From contig NC_057832.1 in assembly GCF_910594005.1 (NCBI RefSeq), forward strand, positions 97,661,152-97,725,151: 64,000 bases of DNA, written 5' to 3'. A program made the translations under genes and the position numbers. The notes under the pieces are model-generated. The model was not told the origin of the DNA. It saw only the letters and a program-made list of their open reading frames with translations, and did not search any database. This DNA comes from Cervus elaphus (Eukaryota; Chordata; Mammalia; Artiodactyla; Cervidae). Every line of letters starts with the position of its first letter. The first letter of the stretch is position 1. Shown here piece by piece: positions 1 to 10,922 of the stretch.

Positions 1-510
1 TGCCCATTGCTTTCTACACTTTCTAGACAGGGTTGAGAATGTGTACAGCTTCCTCAGATGGACTGTGCCTCTCCCTACTGAAGTCACTGAATCTAACTCC
101 ACATGACTGGCAGGGTAAGACAGGATGTTACTGAGATAGAAAGGAGCCAAGAGGCTTCTAGGCACTGTATATACTCTTTCACAGCACAAGAAGATGGCAA
201 TTCCCCTTCAGGTGCCTTTTAAATGTTCCCTGCTGTTTGCACATTAAAATACTATGGTAAGTTTTAAACTTTCTGTGACTGCTCCAAATGACATGTATCC
301 CACATGCGTTTTCCCCAGTTTCTGGTTTGCCAAAGATCCACTAGGAGGCCAAGACACCCCTAACAAGCAATGAGTCCTAAAGCACAGCTCAGGGGAAGTC
401 CCTCAGGATCATAGGAAATGTGAGTCTTCCTGCAAGAAACTCGCATGCATCTGAGAACAGATTTGCAGACAGAAGACAATTTAAGACCTGAGTCACCCAC
501 ATCTTCACCA
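1..510. other. Unique sequence, nothing recognised
   Basis: I recognise no interspersed repeat, RNA gene or convincing coding segment. It lies on the 3' side (minus-strand sense) of the coding-like remnant at 511-863, so its left part could be decayed 3' UTR of the same pseudogene, but no poly(A) tract marks an end. Confidence 0.4.
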
Positions 511-863
511 TCAATTACCAACAAGGTTTTTGCGCTTTTCCATCTCTACAAACAACCTCATCCATTGATTGTCAACCTTAATGGTGGAGGAAGTTGGCTG
601 GGTATGTTCTCAGTGCCGTTCAATAGTGTCATCGGTTTTCTCCAGTGAAAGATCAGCTTGAAGCTGGGCTCTTCCTCAGGGGGTAGTGCTTGCCTGAGCA
701 CTTCTTCAGGGATGCTGCTCTTAGTAACAGCCGCCATCGCTATGATAGCTTCCTGCCGCCTGGTCTTGGGATGGATTTGTTGTTGCTGCAGAACCCGGTC
801 CAGAAAAGGATAATGATTACAGCCATCAAATTTGTCTTTTCAGACTTGACTGCTCTCTGGTAC
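511..863 (-). pseudogene. Broken coding-like remnant, protein not identified
   Basis: Read on the minus strand, 839 to 561 is open for 93 codons. It translates to a protein-like polar sequence with HYPFLDRVLQQQQ, KTRRQEAI and EEVLRQALPPEEEPSF. From about 654 to 511 a second frame takes over with a similar character (SLEKTDDTIE, then VDNQWMRLFVEMEKRKN), interrupted by one TGA. A stop at 840-842 precedes the first segment. The switch of frame plus an internal stop is what a frameshifted pseudogene looks like. No polypyrimidine tract or good splice site flanks it, which favours a processed copy or old fragment over a live exon, but I see no poly(A) tail or duplication to prove retrocopying. I do not recognise the parent protein. 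It could still be a chance open region. Confidence 0.4.
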
Positions 864-1090
864 TAAAACTACTAGTTGCTTGTGGCAAAACATGAGTATA
901 TAATCAGAAATTGGATAAAAATGAGGAGTCAGAGCTAGGAGTTAAGTTCAGTGTTGACCTTCCCCTCCTCATGCTGCCCTGAGCTTTCATGTGCCTCTCA
1001 GCTTCACGAAAATGAAATCAGAGGGAAATGGAGAAAGAAATGTGGCACCTACACATAGAGAAATAAAGAAGAAAGATGACTATCCTGAGT

Positions 1091-1196
1091 TTTTTTTATT
1101 TTTTTTATTTTATCTTTTTTTATTTATTTTTTATTTTATTTATTTATTTTTTTTTATTTTTTATTTTTTTATATTAGTATTTTTTTATTACCCTCC
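1091..1196. repeat. T-rich low-complexity tract
   Basis: About 100 bases of T runs broken by single A's. On the plus strand it produces an artefactual Phe/Tyr/Leu-rich open frame that looks like a membrane segment but reflects only composition. Confidence 0.85.
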
Positions 1197-1362
1197 CAAA
1201 CCAGGACCAGATCAGAGAAATCCTGCCTACACAATGGCTAGAGAGCAAGCTTCCTATTTGTACAAGTTAATGCCAAATGTGGAATGAGTCCATGACTATC
1301 TTCTCAACTGAATCTTCACCACTGATTCAGAAAAGGACACTAGCTGTTGTGTTCTGATGCAT

Positions 1363-1586
1363 CGTGTGTGTGTGTGTATATGTGTCTGTGCTCAGGCATG
1401 TCTGACTCTTTGCAACCCCATGGACTGTAACCTACCAGGTTCCTCTGTCCATGGGATTCTCCAGGCAAAAATACAGGAGTAGGTTGCCATTTTCTTCTCC
1501 AGGGGATCTTCTCAATCCAGGGATTAAACTTGTGTCTCCTGTACTAGCAGGCAAATTCTTTACCACTGAGCCACCTGGGAAGCCCT
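1363..1586 (-). mobile_element. Bov-tA SINE, reverse, with TG-repeat tail
   Basis: The reverse complement starts with the tRNA-Glu-like head (GGGCTTCCCAGGTGG, AGTGGTAAAGAAT) and runs through the Bov-A core (CCATGGACAGAGGA). At its low-coordinate end is a TG-rich tract. An 8-bp direct repeat TGATGCAT at 1355-1362 and 1587-1594 is the TSD. Bov-tA is a non-autonomous, Pol III-type SINE confined to ruminants. Confidence 0.9.
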
Positions 1587-1594
1587 TGATGCAT

Positions 1595-2132
1595 GGTGGG
1601 GCTTAGAAATAGAAAAGGAGAGGCGGTCTATTGAAATGGGAAATTGTGGAAGCCACGGACAGAGAAAATGATTTCATTGTGTTGTGATATTATTCACCTG
1701 CCCAACATCAGCTCATTCAGAGTGAGCAAAATCTATCTACACATGCACACTAAAAGGGCCTGTGGTCAGTCAACACAGCTGAGTGTAGAGTGATGGTTCA
1801 TACATTTAAAGTCTTGCCTGTAATTTTGTTACGAGCCAGGATACAGACCTTACCTCTCACAACACCCATAACCAAGCCAACCAGAGAAGAAAGAGACAAG
1901 GTCAATTCATTCTCATTATTAGATAAAGAACTGAAATACGGTTTCCTGCTGATGCTAAATCTGAAATTTCTGAGGCAAATATGAAGACCAAGTCACAGGA
2001 GGCACACTTTCTTTAAAACATGAAGAGTGCATTTTTGTACATATATGTGTATGCTTGAGAGTAGACATATGCTTTACACAATGTCATATCTTGGTTTCAC
2101 GTAATTCACTTGGATATATTCCACTGAGTTTT
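1595..2132. other. Unique sequence
   Basis: No repeat family or gene recognised in this stretch between two reverse Bov-tA copies. Confidence 0.4.
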
Positions 2133-2138
2133 GAGTGC

Positions 2139-2345
2139 ATGCTAAGGTCGCCTCAGTCATGTCCAATCTTTGTGACCCTGTGGACCATAGCCCATCAGGT
2201 TCCTCTGTCCACGGGATTCTCCAGGCAAGAACACTGGAGTGGGTTGCCATTCCCTTCTCCAGGGGATCTTCCCAATCCAGAGGTTGAACCCGCATCTCTT
2301 GTATCTCCTGTACTGGCAGGCAGGTTCTTTACCACTAGCACCTTT
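2139..2345 (-). mobile_element. Bov-tA SINE, reverse
   Basis: Reverse-strand Bov-tA: CAGTCATGTCCAATCTTTG through CCAGGCAAGAACACTGGAG to the tRNA-derived head near 2335. Imperfect flanking repeat (AGTGCAT near 2134-2140, GGTGCAT near 2352-2358). Overlapping open frames on both strands here are SINE artefacts. Confidence 0.88.
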
Positions 2346-2362
2346 AAAGGGTGCATTTATCA

Positions 2363-2405
2363 AGGGTACTGTATGAGTACTTTTTCAAGGGTACTATATG
2401 AGTCT
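2363..2405. repeat. Imperfect 24-bp tandem duplication
   Basis: CAAGGGTACTGTATGAGT is followed by a near-identical CAAGGGTACTATATGAGT. It directly abuts the SINE at 2139-2345. Confidence 0.65.
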
Positions 2406-3727
2406 GGGAAGTGAAGGAAATGGAAGAGTACCCTTGAACTTGAGTAACTTAGGGAGGTTAATAAGGGAGCTATTTCCAAGGCAGGGCAATTTAGAGGGAA
2501 AGCAGTGGAAAGCCATAATCCAGAAAGTCAGAAGAAGGCAGCCACTATTCCTGCACCCTAAAAACCAGAGGAGGGAGCAGTTACAGAAGCCAGAAGGAGT
2601 CACAGACAGATGCCATCTGAGAGAAGCAGTGACCTCTCCCTAACTCCCTGGAGGGGAGGGACACAGCCAGCCCCCAGCAACCCCACAGGGAGGGAGCCAG
2701 GAAATTATATCCTGAACTCTGCCCTCCCTGACTTCCTGCTGCCTCTCCCCTTGGCCGAATCCACTAGAAACCAAGGAGTCAAAGAACCAGTTGACATTGT
2801 CTGGACAGAGTTGGCTCCTAGGAGAGAGAAGAGACTACACAAGAGATAAAGTGGACGGGCTAGGCAAGCAGAAGCTATCCATCCCCGGTCTCATCCATCA
2901 CTGAACATCAGACATTTTAAATAAATTGATGAATGGTGCTGCAGATATGCAGTTTCCTGTGTTATATTCCATGCTTTGATTTTTTTTAACTTGATATTTT
3001 CAAATACTTTTGGCAGATCATCTGCATTAGGACATTTTGGTTTGGCTACTGGGAATTCCAACCCTAAAACTAGGCCAATTAATTTAGCATTATCTTTTGG
3101 AAAATAAGTAAGGCTCTGGTTTTTTTTAAAAAAACAAAAAGAATTGTAATGGTTTTAATCAAACTGGTAATGACATTTGACTTCTAACCTGTTCATTTAA
3201 AATGAAAGATAAGCAATCCATGAACATGAAAGAATTTACATACAAACAACCATAATTATATCCTATAAGATTAATAAACTTTTATTTTACATCTGCTAAT
3301 TACTTTTTACAATGAGAAAGCACAGCAGCTCCTAGGGGAAAGAGTGATTATAATCTATCAAGTCACTAGTAGTGTGGGAATTTTTAAGCCTAACTACCCT
3401 GCATATTCAACAGTTATAAGAGCAAATTAGATTTAAAACCTTCACTTTGGGGGGAAGGGACTTTAACATTCCAACTAATTCTATAGTTCCTCTAGTTTAT
3501 GGTTTCTCCTGACCTTCAATTTTCCCTTATTTTAAAAAAAAGTGAACACCATATTTTTTTTTCTAATTTTCACACATTTCAACATGCTGTGATTTTTAGA
3601 AAATGATAATCAGTGCATGTGCAGTATCACACACAAATTAAAAAGGTTAATTCAATACACACACTTTTTCTGGTTAGTGGTTAAATTAAATTTAATGTCT
3701 TTTTAATGGTTACTTTTTGATTAATTC
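2406..3727. other. Unique or very old sequence
   Basis: 2440-2870 is relatively GC-rich with purine-rich stretches and may be an old mammalian repeat whose family I cannot name. The rest is AT-rich and featureless. Short overlapping open frames near 2394-2849 on both strands lack any coding signature. Confidence 0.35.
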
Positions 3728-4010
3728 AGGCAACAAATTAGCTCCCACTATGTGCCAGACTCCATGACAGGCTCTGGGGAGAGGGCTATAAACAATACAT
3801 GGTCCCCCCGCCCCCATGGAGCATATGGTCAGATGGAAAAGACAGGCATTAAGTAAACAATCACCCAAATAAACATTTAACTGCAACTGTAATAACTGCT
3901 GTGAAAAAGAAGCAGGGGCTGCTAAGAGTAACGGAGTAACTCATCTGGAGGGAGTGGGGGTAGGGAGGTGTTGGGCAGGCTTCCCTGAAGAAATGACATT
4001 AAACTGACAC
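3728..4010 (-). mobile_element. L2 LINE fragment, reverse
   Basis: Plus strand reads CAACAAATTAGCTCCCACTATGTGCCAGACTC, then a 'catggagcatatggtcag ... gacaggcattaagtaaacaa' block and 'ggcaggcttccctgaagaaatgacatt'. This is the reverse complement of the L2 3' region, which ends in an insertion-site repeat around TGAATGAATG. Highly diverged, so pre-ruminant. Confidence 0.7.
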
Positions 4011-5960
4011 ATGAAAAATGAGGGAGAAAAGGAAATGAACACTGAACACCAGCCACAGATTGCCTCTCACTTCAGCCCTCCTTCAGATGTGTAAACCACC
4101 CAATTTGTACAAGCGAGGAGGATGGGCAGTCGACTGACGGGTACTTCATTTCAGAAACCTGCCACAGGCAGAATAATATTAAATCAAAGACCACCGCTCC
4201 CCCATTTTTTTACACGGACTATTTTTAATGAATATATGTCTAATTGGGGTTCTCATATCAGAACTATTTGAGAAAGTCATTAATTATCAGCAGGAAATTG
4301 CATTATGTTCTCATAGATCCTCAGGTGTGTAGAGGTCCAGAATGAATGAACAAAGGAATGGGTAGGTGGACGATGAAAGAATGACTGAATCCAGCAGAAA
4401 CTAAGCCCATAGAAAAGAAACAATTTTAACACAAGAACCCCGAAAAATAAATAAATGTATTCTTAATATTACTTACAAGCTCAAATATGTGTTTACTTAG
4501 GAAAGTTTTTAAAAGGTGATTGAAAACTAAAAAGGGAACTCTCTATTTTTACTCAGGCAGTGAAGGCATTGAGATAAGATTTCAAAAGACATGAGAAGCA
4601 GGTTAGACTGACCAGAAGAAGATTTTTTTTTTTCTTACAATATACATTTTCAACACCTCTGAGGAGAAAAGAGAAGTAAATGGCTCTGTCCACTTCTGAA
4701 AATTCTGCTCAGTCCAGGATTCCAGAGTAAAAGATGATTCTCTGATACCTTCTCAATGAACTTTTCAAGCAGTTTGGGATTTCAAAATGATATCTATCTG
4801 TGTGTGTGTGCCTGCTAAGCCTCTAAGTATTCTTTTCAACAAAACAATTTTGCAATGAGCTCCTTAGGACAGTGAAAATTTTCTCTAAAGAGGTTTTCTT
4901 ACATGAGTACAAAAAAATGATCAATTATGGCTTGCTATATTAGAAAAACTGAAACAATGGTGTGGCACTTTCTTAGCATCATTTGCCAAATCACTTAAAA
5001 ATTTAACTCTTTCCCCCAACTCATTCCCCTCACTGCTGACTTCACACCATCACCTAGCATTTAATTTTTCTCTTCTGCTGATTTCCTTGCTGTGCAATCA
5101 CCACTGTGGTTCAACTCCCTCCCTCCCCCAAGCATGTCAGCACTCGAACACTAAAAAATAAAAAGTTAGTAATTATAACCAACAAATTGAAGTCAATAAA
5201 ACTTAAGCTAGAAAATATTCCATTTAGACTGGCATTATGCTACTCAATAATACATGATTTGAATCTTGAAAATAAGGTCTGATGTTGATAAGGACATTTG
5301 TCCATGCAAATAAGTTTCTCAGATGATAATTTCTTGGATTTTCAGTGATTATCCATCTTGACTGATATTATGGTATCTGACTGATCCTTTATCCCCCAGC
5401 TGGCATTCTCCAGGGATTGATTTTGAACACTAAATGCCACTAGAAATTTTCATTTCCTTGATATTGTTTAAAGGGGTGAGCTCATATTACAAGAGGGTAC
5501 AGATGAGGTTAGAGGTCTTAGAGATCCATTTACACAGGGGGAAAAAAACATTCTGTGGCCAAAAAAGATAGCCAACTCCATAAATGACCATCACTAGATA
5601 ATAGGAAAAGTAGATAAAACAATATAAATGACTTAGATTTCATTATTCCACTCCACACTGGAGAATGCGTCAAGCCCACATTCCTCTGACAAACATCATC
5701 TCATCATCTTAGTGTCCCAAAGGGCATCATGTTAATTCTCCCCAAAGTGGACTGATTAGCCTTTCTGCCCATCTCTGCCTCATCTACAGTCTTTTTTTTT
5801 TTTTGAGAAGCCCAGCTCACTGCTCTTGATCAACCTCCTTTAGTGTCAGATCCCACCTGCACACCTAACTTACGAAATATTATGTGTGTATGTATGTGTG
5901 TTCATATGTTTGATTGGTTTTGTCACCATTTTTTTAACATGTTTTATTGACCAAGAACTA
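4011..5960. other. Unique AT-rich block
   Basis: About 1.9 kb with no repeat I can assign beyond a short TG tract near 4795-4812 and T/A homopolymers. No open frame worth reporting. Confidence 0.4.
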
Positions 5961-5961
5961 T

Positions 5962-6122
5962 GCTATGTGTTCAGTCCTCATTTTACAGAGGAGAAAACTG
6001 AGATCTGGAGAAGGTAAGTAACTTTCCTAAGACTGAATAATTTGTGAGTGGCAGAATGGGATTCAAATTCAGGCAGCCTGACTCTCAGCTCATCTCTTAA
6101 ACACCTCTGCTCTCCACTGCCT
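5962..6122 (+). mobile_element. MIR SINE
   Basis: CATTTTACAGAGGAGAAAACTGAGA, GTAAGTAACTTTCCTAAG, then GTGGCAGAATGGGATTCAAATTCAGGCAG is the conserved core and 3' half of MIR, an ancient mammalian tRNA-derived SINE. Confidence 0.8.
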
Positions 6123-6184
6123 CAAGTCCACTTTTTAATGATATTTTTTTAATGTGGACCATTTTTTAAGTCTTTGTTGAATTT

Positions 6185-6318
6185 ATTAGAATATTGTTTC
6201 TGTTTTATGCTTGGTTTTTGGGCTGAGAAGCAAGTGGGATCTTAGTTCCCCGACAAGGGATCAAACCTGCACCCCATGCATTGGAATGTGGAATCTTAAC
6301 CACTTAACCAGGGAGTCC
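6185..6318 (-). mobile_element. CHR-2-type SINE, reverse
   Basis: Reverse complement gives a head ending in TTAAGATTCCA, the B-box-like GGTTTGATCCCTTGTCGGG, and GAACTAAGATCCCAC. This is the CHR-2 pattern, a tRNA-derived SINE shared by cetaceans, hippos and ruminants. Its head abuts the start of the BovB fragment at 6319. Confidence 0.75.
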
Positions 6319-6628
6319 TTTGGACTACAAGGAAATCAAACCAGTCAACCCCAAAGGAAATCAACCCTGAATATTCACTGGAAGGATGAATGCTGAAGCT
6401 GCAGCTCCAATCCTTTGGCCACCGGATGCAAAGAGCCAACTCATTGGGAAAGACTGAAGGCAAAAGGAGAAGGGAGTGGCAGAGGATGAGGTGGTTAGAC
6501 AGCACCACCGGCACAATGGACACGAGTCTGAGCAAATTCCAGGAGATGGTGACGGACAGGGAAGCCTGGTGTGCTGCAGTCCATGGGGTCACAAAGAGTC
6601 GGACACAACTGAGCAACGAAACAACAAC
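6319..6628 (+). mobile_element. BovB (RTE) 3' fragment
   Basis: Plus-strand BovB 3' end: GGACTACAAGGAAATCAAACC, then CTGAATATTCACTGGAAGGATGAATGCTGAAGCT, ending at GTCGGACACAACTGAGCAACGAAACAACAA. Only about 310 bp of the 3' end is present, covering the last codons of the reverse-transcriptase ORF and the tail that Bov-A SINEs share. Not functional. Confidence 0.88.
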
Positions 6629-7067
6629 TTCTTCTAGTAATGTACAGGGTCCCTCAGGGTCACATGTCATGGTTCATCTGGAACTTGGACCCCACCAGCC
6701 ATCATCATATACAGCATCATAGTGAAAAGGAAATACTAACATCAGCTATCAGCAAATATTTTCTCCCCACTTTGGTTTCTATCAGTTGCTACAGTTCCCT
6801 ATGGGATGGGGGCTTTCTAGTCCAGCTGGGTACCAGCTTATTGGTCAGAGACACTGTTGGCACACAGGGCTTGGAAAGATTGGGAGCAATCATCCAGGTC
6901 CACAAGGGAAGCCAGGAGTAAAAGAGTATCATTGATGTCCCAGGGCCAGGGAGAGCGTGTGCAAACACAAGAGGGGGTAGGCAGCAGAGGCAGGGATCAC
7001 AGAAAGTAGAAGGAGAATGAAGGCTGTTCCAGGCAGAGAAGACAGCTTTTGATAGAAAAAACATATA
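6629..7067. other. Mostly unclassified, possible L2 remnant
   Basis: 6720-6900 has no assignable repeat. 7000-7060 contains TGTTCCAGGCAGAGAAGAC, which resembles a reverse L2 segment but is too short to be sure. Confidence 0.35.
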
Positions 7068-7084
7068 AAAGAATATGCTTAGGA

Positions 7085-7674
7085 CTCTATTTATAACAGC
7101 CAAGACATGGAAACAACTTATATGTCCATCAACAGAGAAATGGATAAAGAAGAGGTAGTACATACATACAACGGAATTTTAGCCATAAAAAGAATGAAAT
7201 AATGCCATTTGCAACAACATGGATGAGCCTAGAGCTTGCCATACTAAGTGAAGTAAGTCAAGCAGAGAAAGACAAATACATGATATCACTGATATGTGGA
7301 ATCTTAAAAAATCATACAAACGAACTTGTTTACAAAACACAAACAGACTCACAGACTTCAAAATCAAATTTATGGTTGCCAAAGGGGAAAGGTGGAGGGG
7401 AGGGATAAATTAGGAGTTTGAGATTAACATATACACACTACTATATATAAACTAGATAACCAACAAGGACTTACTGTATGGCCCAGGGGACTCTATTCAA
7501 TATTTTGTAATAATCTACATGGGAAAAATATGAAAAAAATGGATATATGTATATATGTAACTGAATCATTTTGCTGTACACTTGAAACTAATGCAACACT
7601 GCAAATCAACTATACTCCAATACAAAAACAAAGTAAATTTTAAAAATAATAAAATAAAATTTAAAAAAATTTTT
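7085..7674 (+). mobile_element. L1 3' end, 5'-truncated, with 17-bp TSD
   Basis: Plus-strand L1 3' UTR: ATTTATAACAGCCAAGACATGG, CCATCAACAGAGAAATGGATAAAGAAG, then AAGTGAAGTAAGTCAAGCAGAGAAAGACAAATA, ending in an A-rich tail. It is bounded by a perfect 17-bp direct repeat at 7068-7084 and 7675-7691, so the insertion can be delimited to the base. No ORF2 coding capacity remains. Confidence 0.93.
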
Positions 7675-7691
7675 AAAGAATATGCTTAGGA

Positions 7692-8475
7692 AAATCAAAC
7701 ATTCCAGGGGTCTGAGAACAAAGTATTCATAAACCCAGTTCAGTCTGGTTTTCTGTTTGTTTCTTTACTGTGTATTTGTTATTGGTTTTCATTTTAACAA
7801 CCATTTGTTAAGCACCTTCTACAGGTCAAGACTCTTACCTAGCTTCAGTGAAAACTCATTTTCCCAATTTTTCTCATAAATCTCTAAATCCTTTGTTGAC
7901 TATTATTCCTTTGTTTCTGCCTTTAAATATTAGTATTCTTTAGGACGTTACCTAGGCTCTCTTTTCACTTCATACCCACTCTAAATCTATACATCCAGAT
8001 TCAATCTCTTTGCTGAGCTCCACCCAAGTCCTATTTATTTGAAATCTCCTCTTGAGTGTCCAACTGGTATATCAAAATCACACATTGAAAACTTGTCTCA
8101 TGTCTCCCAGCATAAACTGGAAGGCAACTGGTGCACCAAGGGTCTCAAGTCACAGCAAGTCAATCAGCCTGGCTCTACATGTATGTGACTACTACACACT
8201 TTATCATAACCATTTCTATTACATAGTGTTGGGTGTTTTCCATATTTAGCACACAATGCATGACTCTGGTCTACTTTGGCCCTCATCTTTCCTATATTTT
8301 TCATTGGTCTGGTTAACCACCATAAATAAAGTTTTTTTAAAAAAAATTAAATTTAGGTCCAAAATTCCTTGAAAGGAAAAAAAAAATCTGTGTGATTTGT
8401 ATGTAAAAGATATATTCACATTGCAAAAAAAAAAAGTAGTCAAATTTTCATCATTGACTACAGAAACTATACTCT
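7692..8475. other. Unique sequence
   Basis: AT-rich, no gene. The segment around 7795-7830 (CAACCATTTGTTAAGCACCTTCTACAGG) weakly resembles a reverse L2 end but is too short to call. Confidence 0.35.
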
Positions 8476-8479
8476 CTAA

Positions 8480-8651
8480 AATCTTGCTGCTCAGGGTTCT
8501 CAGCAAACCTACAGCACCAACACCACCCAGGAGCTTCTTAGAAATGTGGAACCCTCAGGCCCCACCCTAGACCTACTGAATGAGAATCAGCATTTTAACA
8601 AGATCTCCAGGTGGTTTGTATGCACAACAAAGCTTGAAAATCACTGCTCTA
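8480..8651 (+). mobile_element. hAT-Charlie-type MITE remnant
   Basis: GGTTCTCAGCAAACCTACAGCACC, then AGAAATGTGGAACCCTCAGGCCCCACCCTAGACCTACTGAATGAGAATC and AGCTTGAAAATCACTG follow the pattern of small non-autonomous hAT-Charlie (MER-type) transposons. Exact subfamily not determined. The L1 at 8652 inserted into its right end. Confidence 0.65.
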
Positions 8652-9431
8652 TTCCATGGTGTATATGTACCACAGCTTCCTTATCCATTCATCTGCTGAT
8701 GGGCATCTAGGTTGCTTCCATGTCCTGGCTGTTATAAACAGTGCTGCGATGAACATTGGGGTTCACGTGTCTCTTTCAGATCTGGTTTCCTCAGTGTGTA
8801 TGCCCAGAAGTGGTATTGCTGGGTCATATGGCAGTTCTATTTCCAGTTTTTTAAGGAATCTCCACACTGTTTTCCATAGTGGCTGTACTAGTTTGCATTC
8901 CCACCAAATATACACCATGGAATATTACTCAGCCGTCAAAAAGAATTCATTTGAACCAGTCCTAATGAGATGGATGAAACTGGAGCCCCTTATGCAGAGT
9001 GAAGTAGGCCAGAAAGATAAAGAACATTACAGCATACTAACACATATATATGGAATTTAGAAAGATGGTAACAATAACCCTATATGCAAAACAGAAAAAG
9101 AGACACAGAAATACAGAACAGACTTTTGAACTCTGTGGGAGAAGGTGAGGGTGGGATGTTTTGAAAGAACAGCATGTATACTATCTATGGTGAAACAGAT
9201 CACCAGCCCAGGTGGGATGCATGAGACAAGTGCTCGGGCCTGGTACACTGGGAAGACCCAGAGGAATCGGGTGGAGAGGGAGGTGGGAGGGGGGATCGGG
9301 ATGGGGAATAAGTGTAAATCTATGGCTGATTCATATCAATGTATGACAAAACCCACTGAAATGTTGTGAAGTAATTAGCCTCCAACTAATAAAAAAATTA
9401 AAAAAATAAATAAATAAATAAAAAAAAAAAA
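8652..9431 (+). mobile_element. Young ruminant L1 with inverted 5' part (twin priming)
   Basis: From about 8907 to 9431 the sequence is a plus-strand ruminant L1 3' end (CACCATGGAATATTACTCAGCC through CCAACTAATAAAAAAATT and a poly(A) tail). From 8652 to about 8906 it is the upstream L1 segment in reverse orientation (CCATGGTGTATATGTACCAC onward). The two parts share about 13 bases of L1 sequence at the junction. A 16-bp TSD, GAAAATCACTGCTCTA, lies at 8636-8651 and 9432-9447. The inverted-then-direct layout inside one TSD pair is the hallmark of twin priming. Near-consensus sequence suggests a recent insertion. Confidence 0.93.
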
Positions 9432-9447
9432 GAAAATCACTGCTCTA

Positions 9448-10674
9448 GTCTAAAGCATTGAGCCCCACATCTTTTGAAATGTTTCCATATCATATTCATT
9501 GCAAGGATGATTTTCGTAGATCTGAATGTTGCCATTATGTGGAGATGTAAAAGCTCTCTTTAGGTTCACTTTATGAAGAAACTGATACATTAAACCTGAT
9601 GTTCCCTTCCCTGAGGGTGAATATTTCGTGATAGCTAGACATTTCCTTTCAAAAATACCCCATTACTCAAAAATTATAATTATATTTTAAGAGTATTATG
9701 TTCCACTTCTCTGCATCAAATTTTGGCATAAAGTTTATTTTTAGTGTCCTGGTAAATCTACAGATCAGTCAGTACGTCATGGTGAGTGTTGAGTCAGTAA
9801 GAGGCTTTTAAATATGTTTCTCACTTACTTGAAAATAACAGATGAGTTTTGGAAAAATTAAAATTTGACAAAAGCTATATGATTGAATGTTAAATGTGAG
9901 ATGCAATGTACCTTGTCATTAATAAATTTCCCATAGTATCCATATACAGCTTGACAATCTATTAAAATATTTTAAATCCAATTATGGCTGTTTTAGAAGG
10001 CCCATGAAAGATTTTTTCTTTTTTTTCCTTTTTGGGCCCTCCCCAAGAGCAATCAAGCCTGTATGGCCTAGAGAATACACAAGACTTATTTTCAGAAGCC
10101 TTAGTTTACTGAGACTGTACAACTGAATTATCTAGAGAAAGAGGATCACCCAAGGTTTGAAGAGGAGGAAATGGAAATGGTGAGAGAGATGGTTTGTTCA
10201 GGATTTGGAATAATGGAGATCTTCATTTTTCTCCTTCCCAGTGCTCAGGAACCCAGGAACCTCATCAAAGAAGTCCCTTTCCTATTCTTGCCATGGAAGG
10301 AATGGAGTCACTGCCTTTAAATAACCCATGGGGATCATACTGAGCATCTCTACAGTGAACATCTCAATAGCACTGGAAACTGATTGAATTTCTTGACATA
10401 TTAGTCAATGTGGCTCAGTGCCAGAGTTATGTGATACAGAAGAAGAAAGTTTCTTGCACTTGAGTTTCAAAGATCAAATTCATGCCTAATGCCACTCTCT
10501 CTCAGAAGTTGACTTGAAAGCTAAGACTGAAGGTTATACGGTTATTCTTTCACGGATGCTAGGAAAGCACTTTGTACATAGTAGATGTACATATTAGATG
10601 ATCCATGTAGTTATCACTGTCTACTAGTGACAGTGAGTGAAACAACTCAAATTCCTGGCTTTTAGTATCTGCAG
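9448..10674. other. Unique sequence
   Basis: No recognised repeat or gene. A pyrimidine-rich stretch sits at 10010-10035. Confidence 0.4.
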
Positions 10675-10687
10675 CCTACCTGATAAA

Positions 10688-10909
10688 TACGTGTGTACAC
10701 ACTCAGTCACTCAGTCATGTCTGAGTCCTTGCAACCTCATGGACTGTTAGCCTACCAGGCTGCTCTGCCCACGGAATTTTCCAAAGAATACTGGAGAGAG
10801 TTACCATTTCCTACTCCAGGGAATCTTCCCAACCCAGGGGTCGATCTCGAGTCTCTTGCATTTCTTGCATTGGCAGGCAGATTCTATACCACTGCACTAC
10901 CTGGGAAGC
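10688..10909 (-). mobile_element. Bov-tA SINE, reverse, 13-bp TSD
   Basis: Full reverse Bov-tA ending in the tRNA head CTACCTGGGAAGCC. Perfect TSD CCTACCTGATAAA at 10675-10687 and 10910-10922. Confidence 0.93.
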
Positions 10910-10922
10910 CCTACCTGATAAA

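Noticed and set aside
991..1287. 98-codon hydrophobic plus-strand frame resembling a membrane protein
   Set aside because: The hydrophobic part is the direct translation of a T-rich low-complexity tract, so Phe/Tyr/Leu content is compositional.
2074..2363. Overlapping open frames on both strands with ordinary-looking peptide
   Set aside because: They are translations of a Bov-tA SINE; the same peptide types recur at every Bov-tA copy (for example 12681-12896, 33012-33203, 60079-60378).
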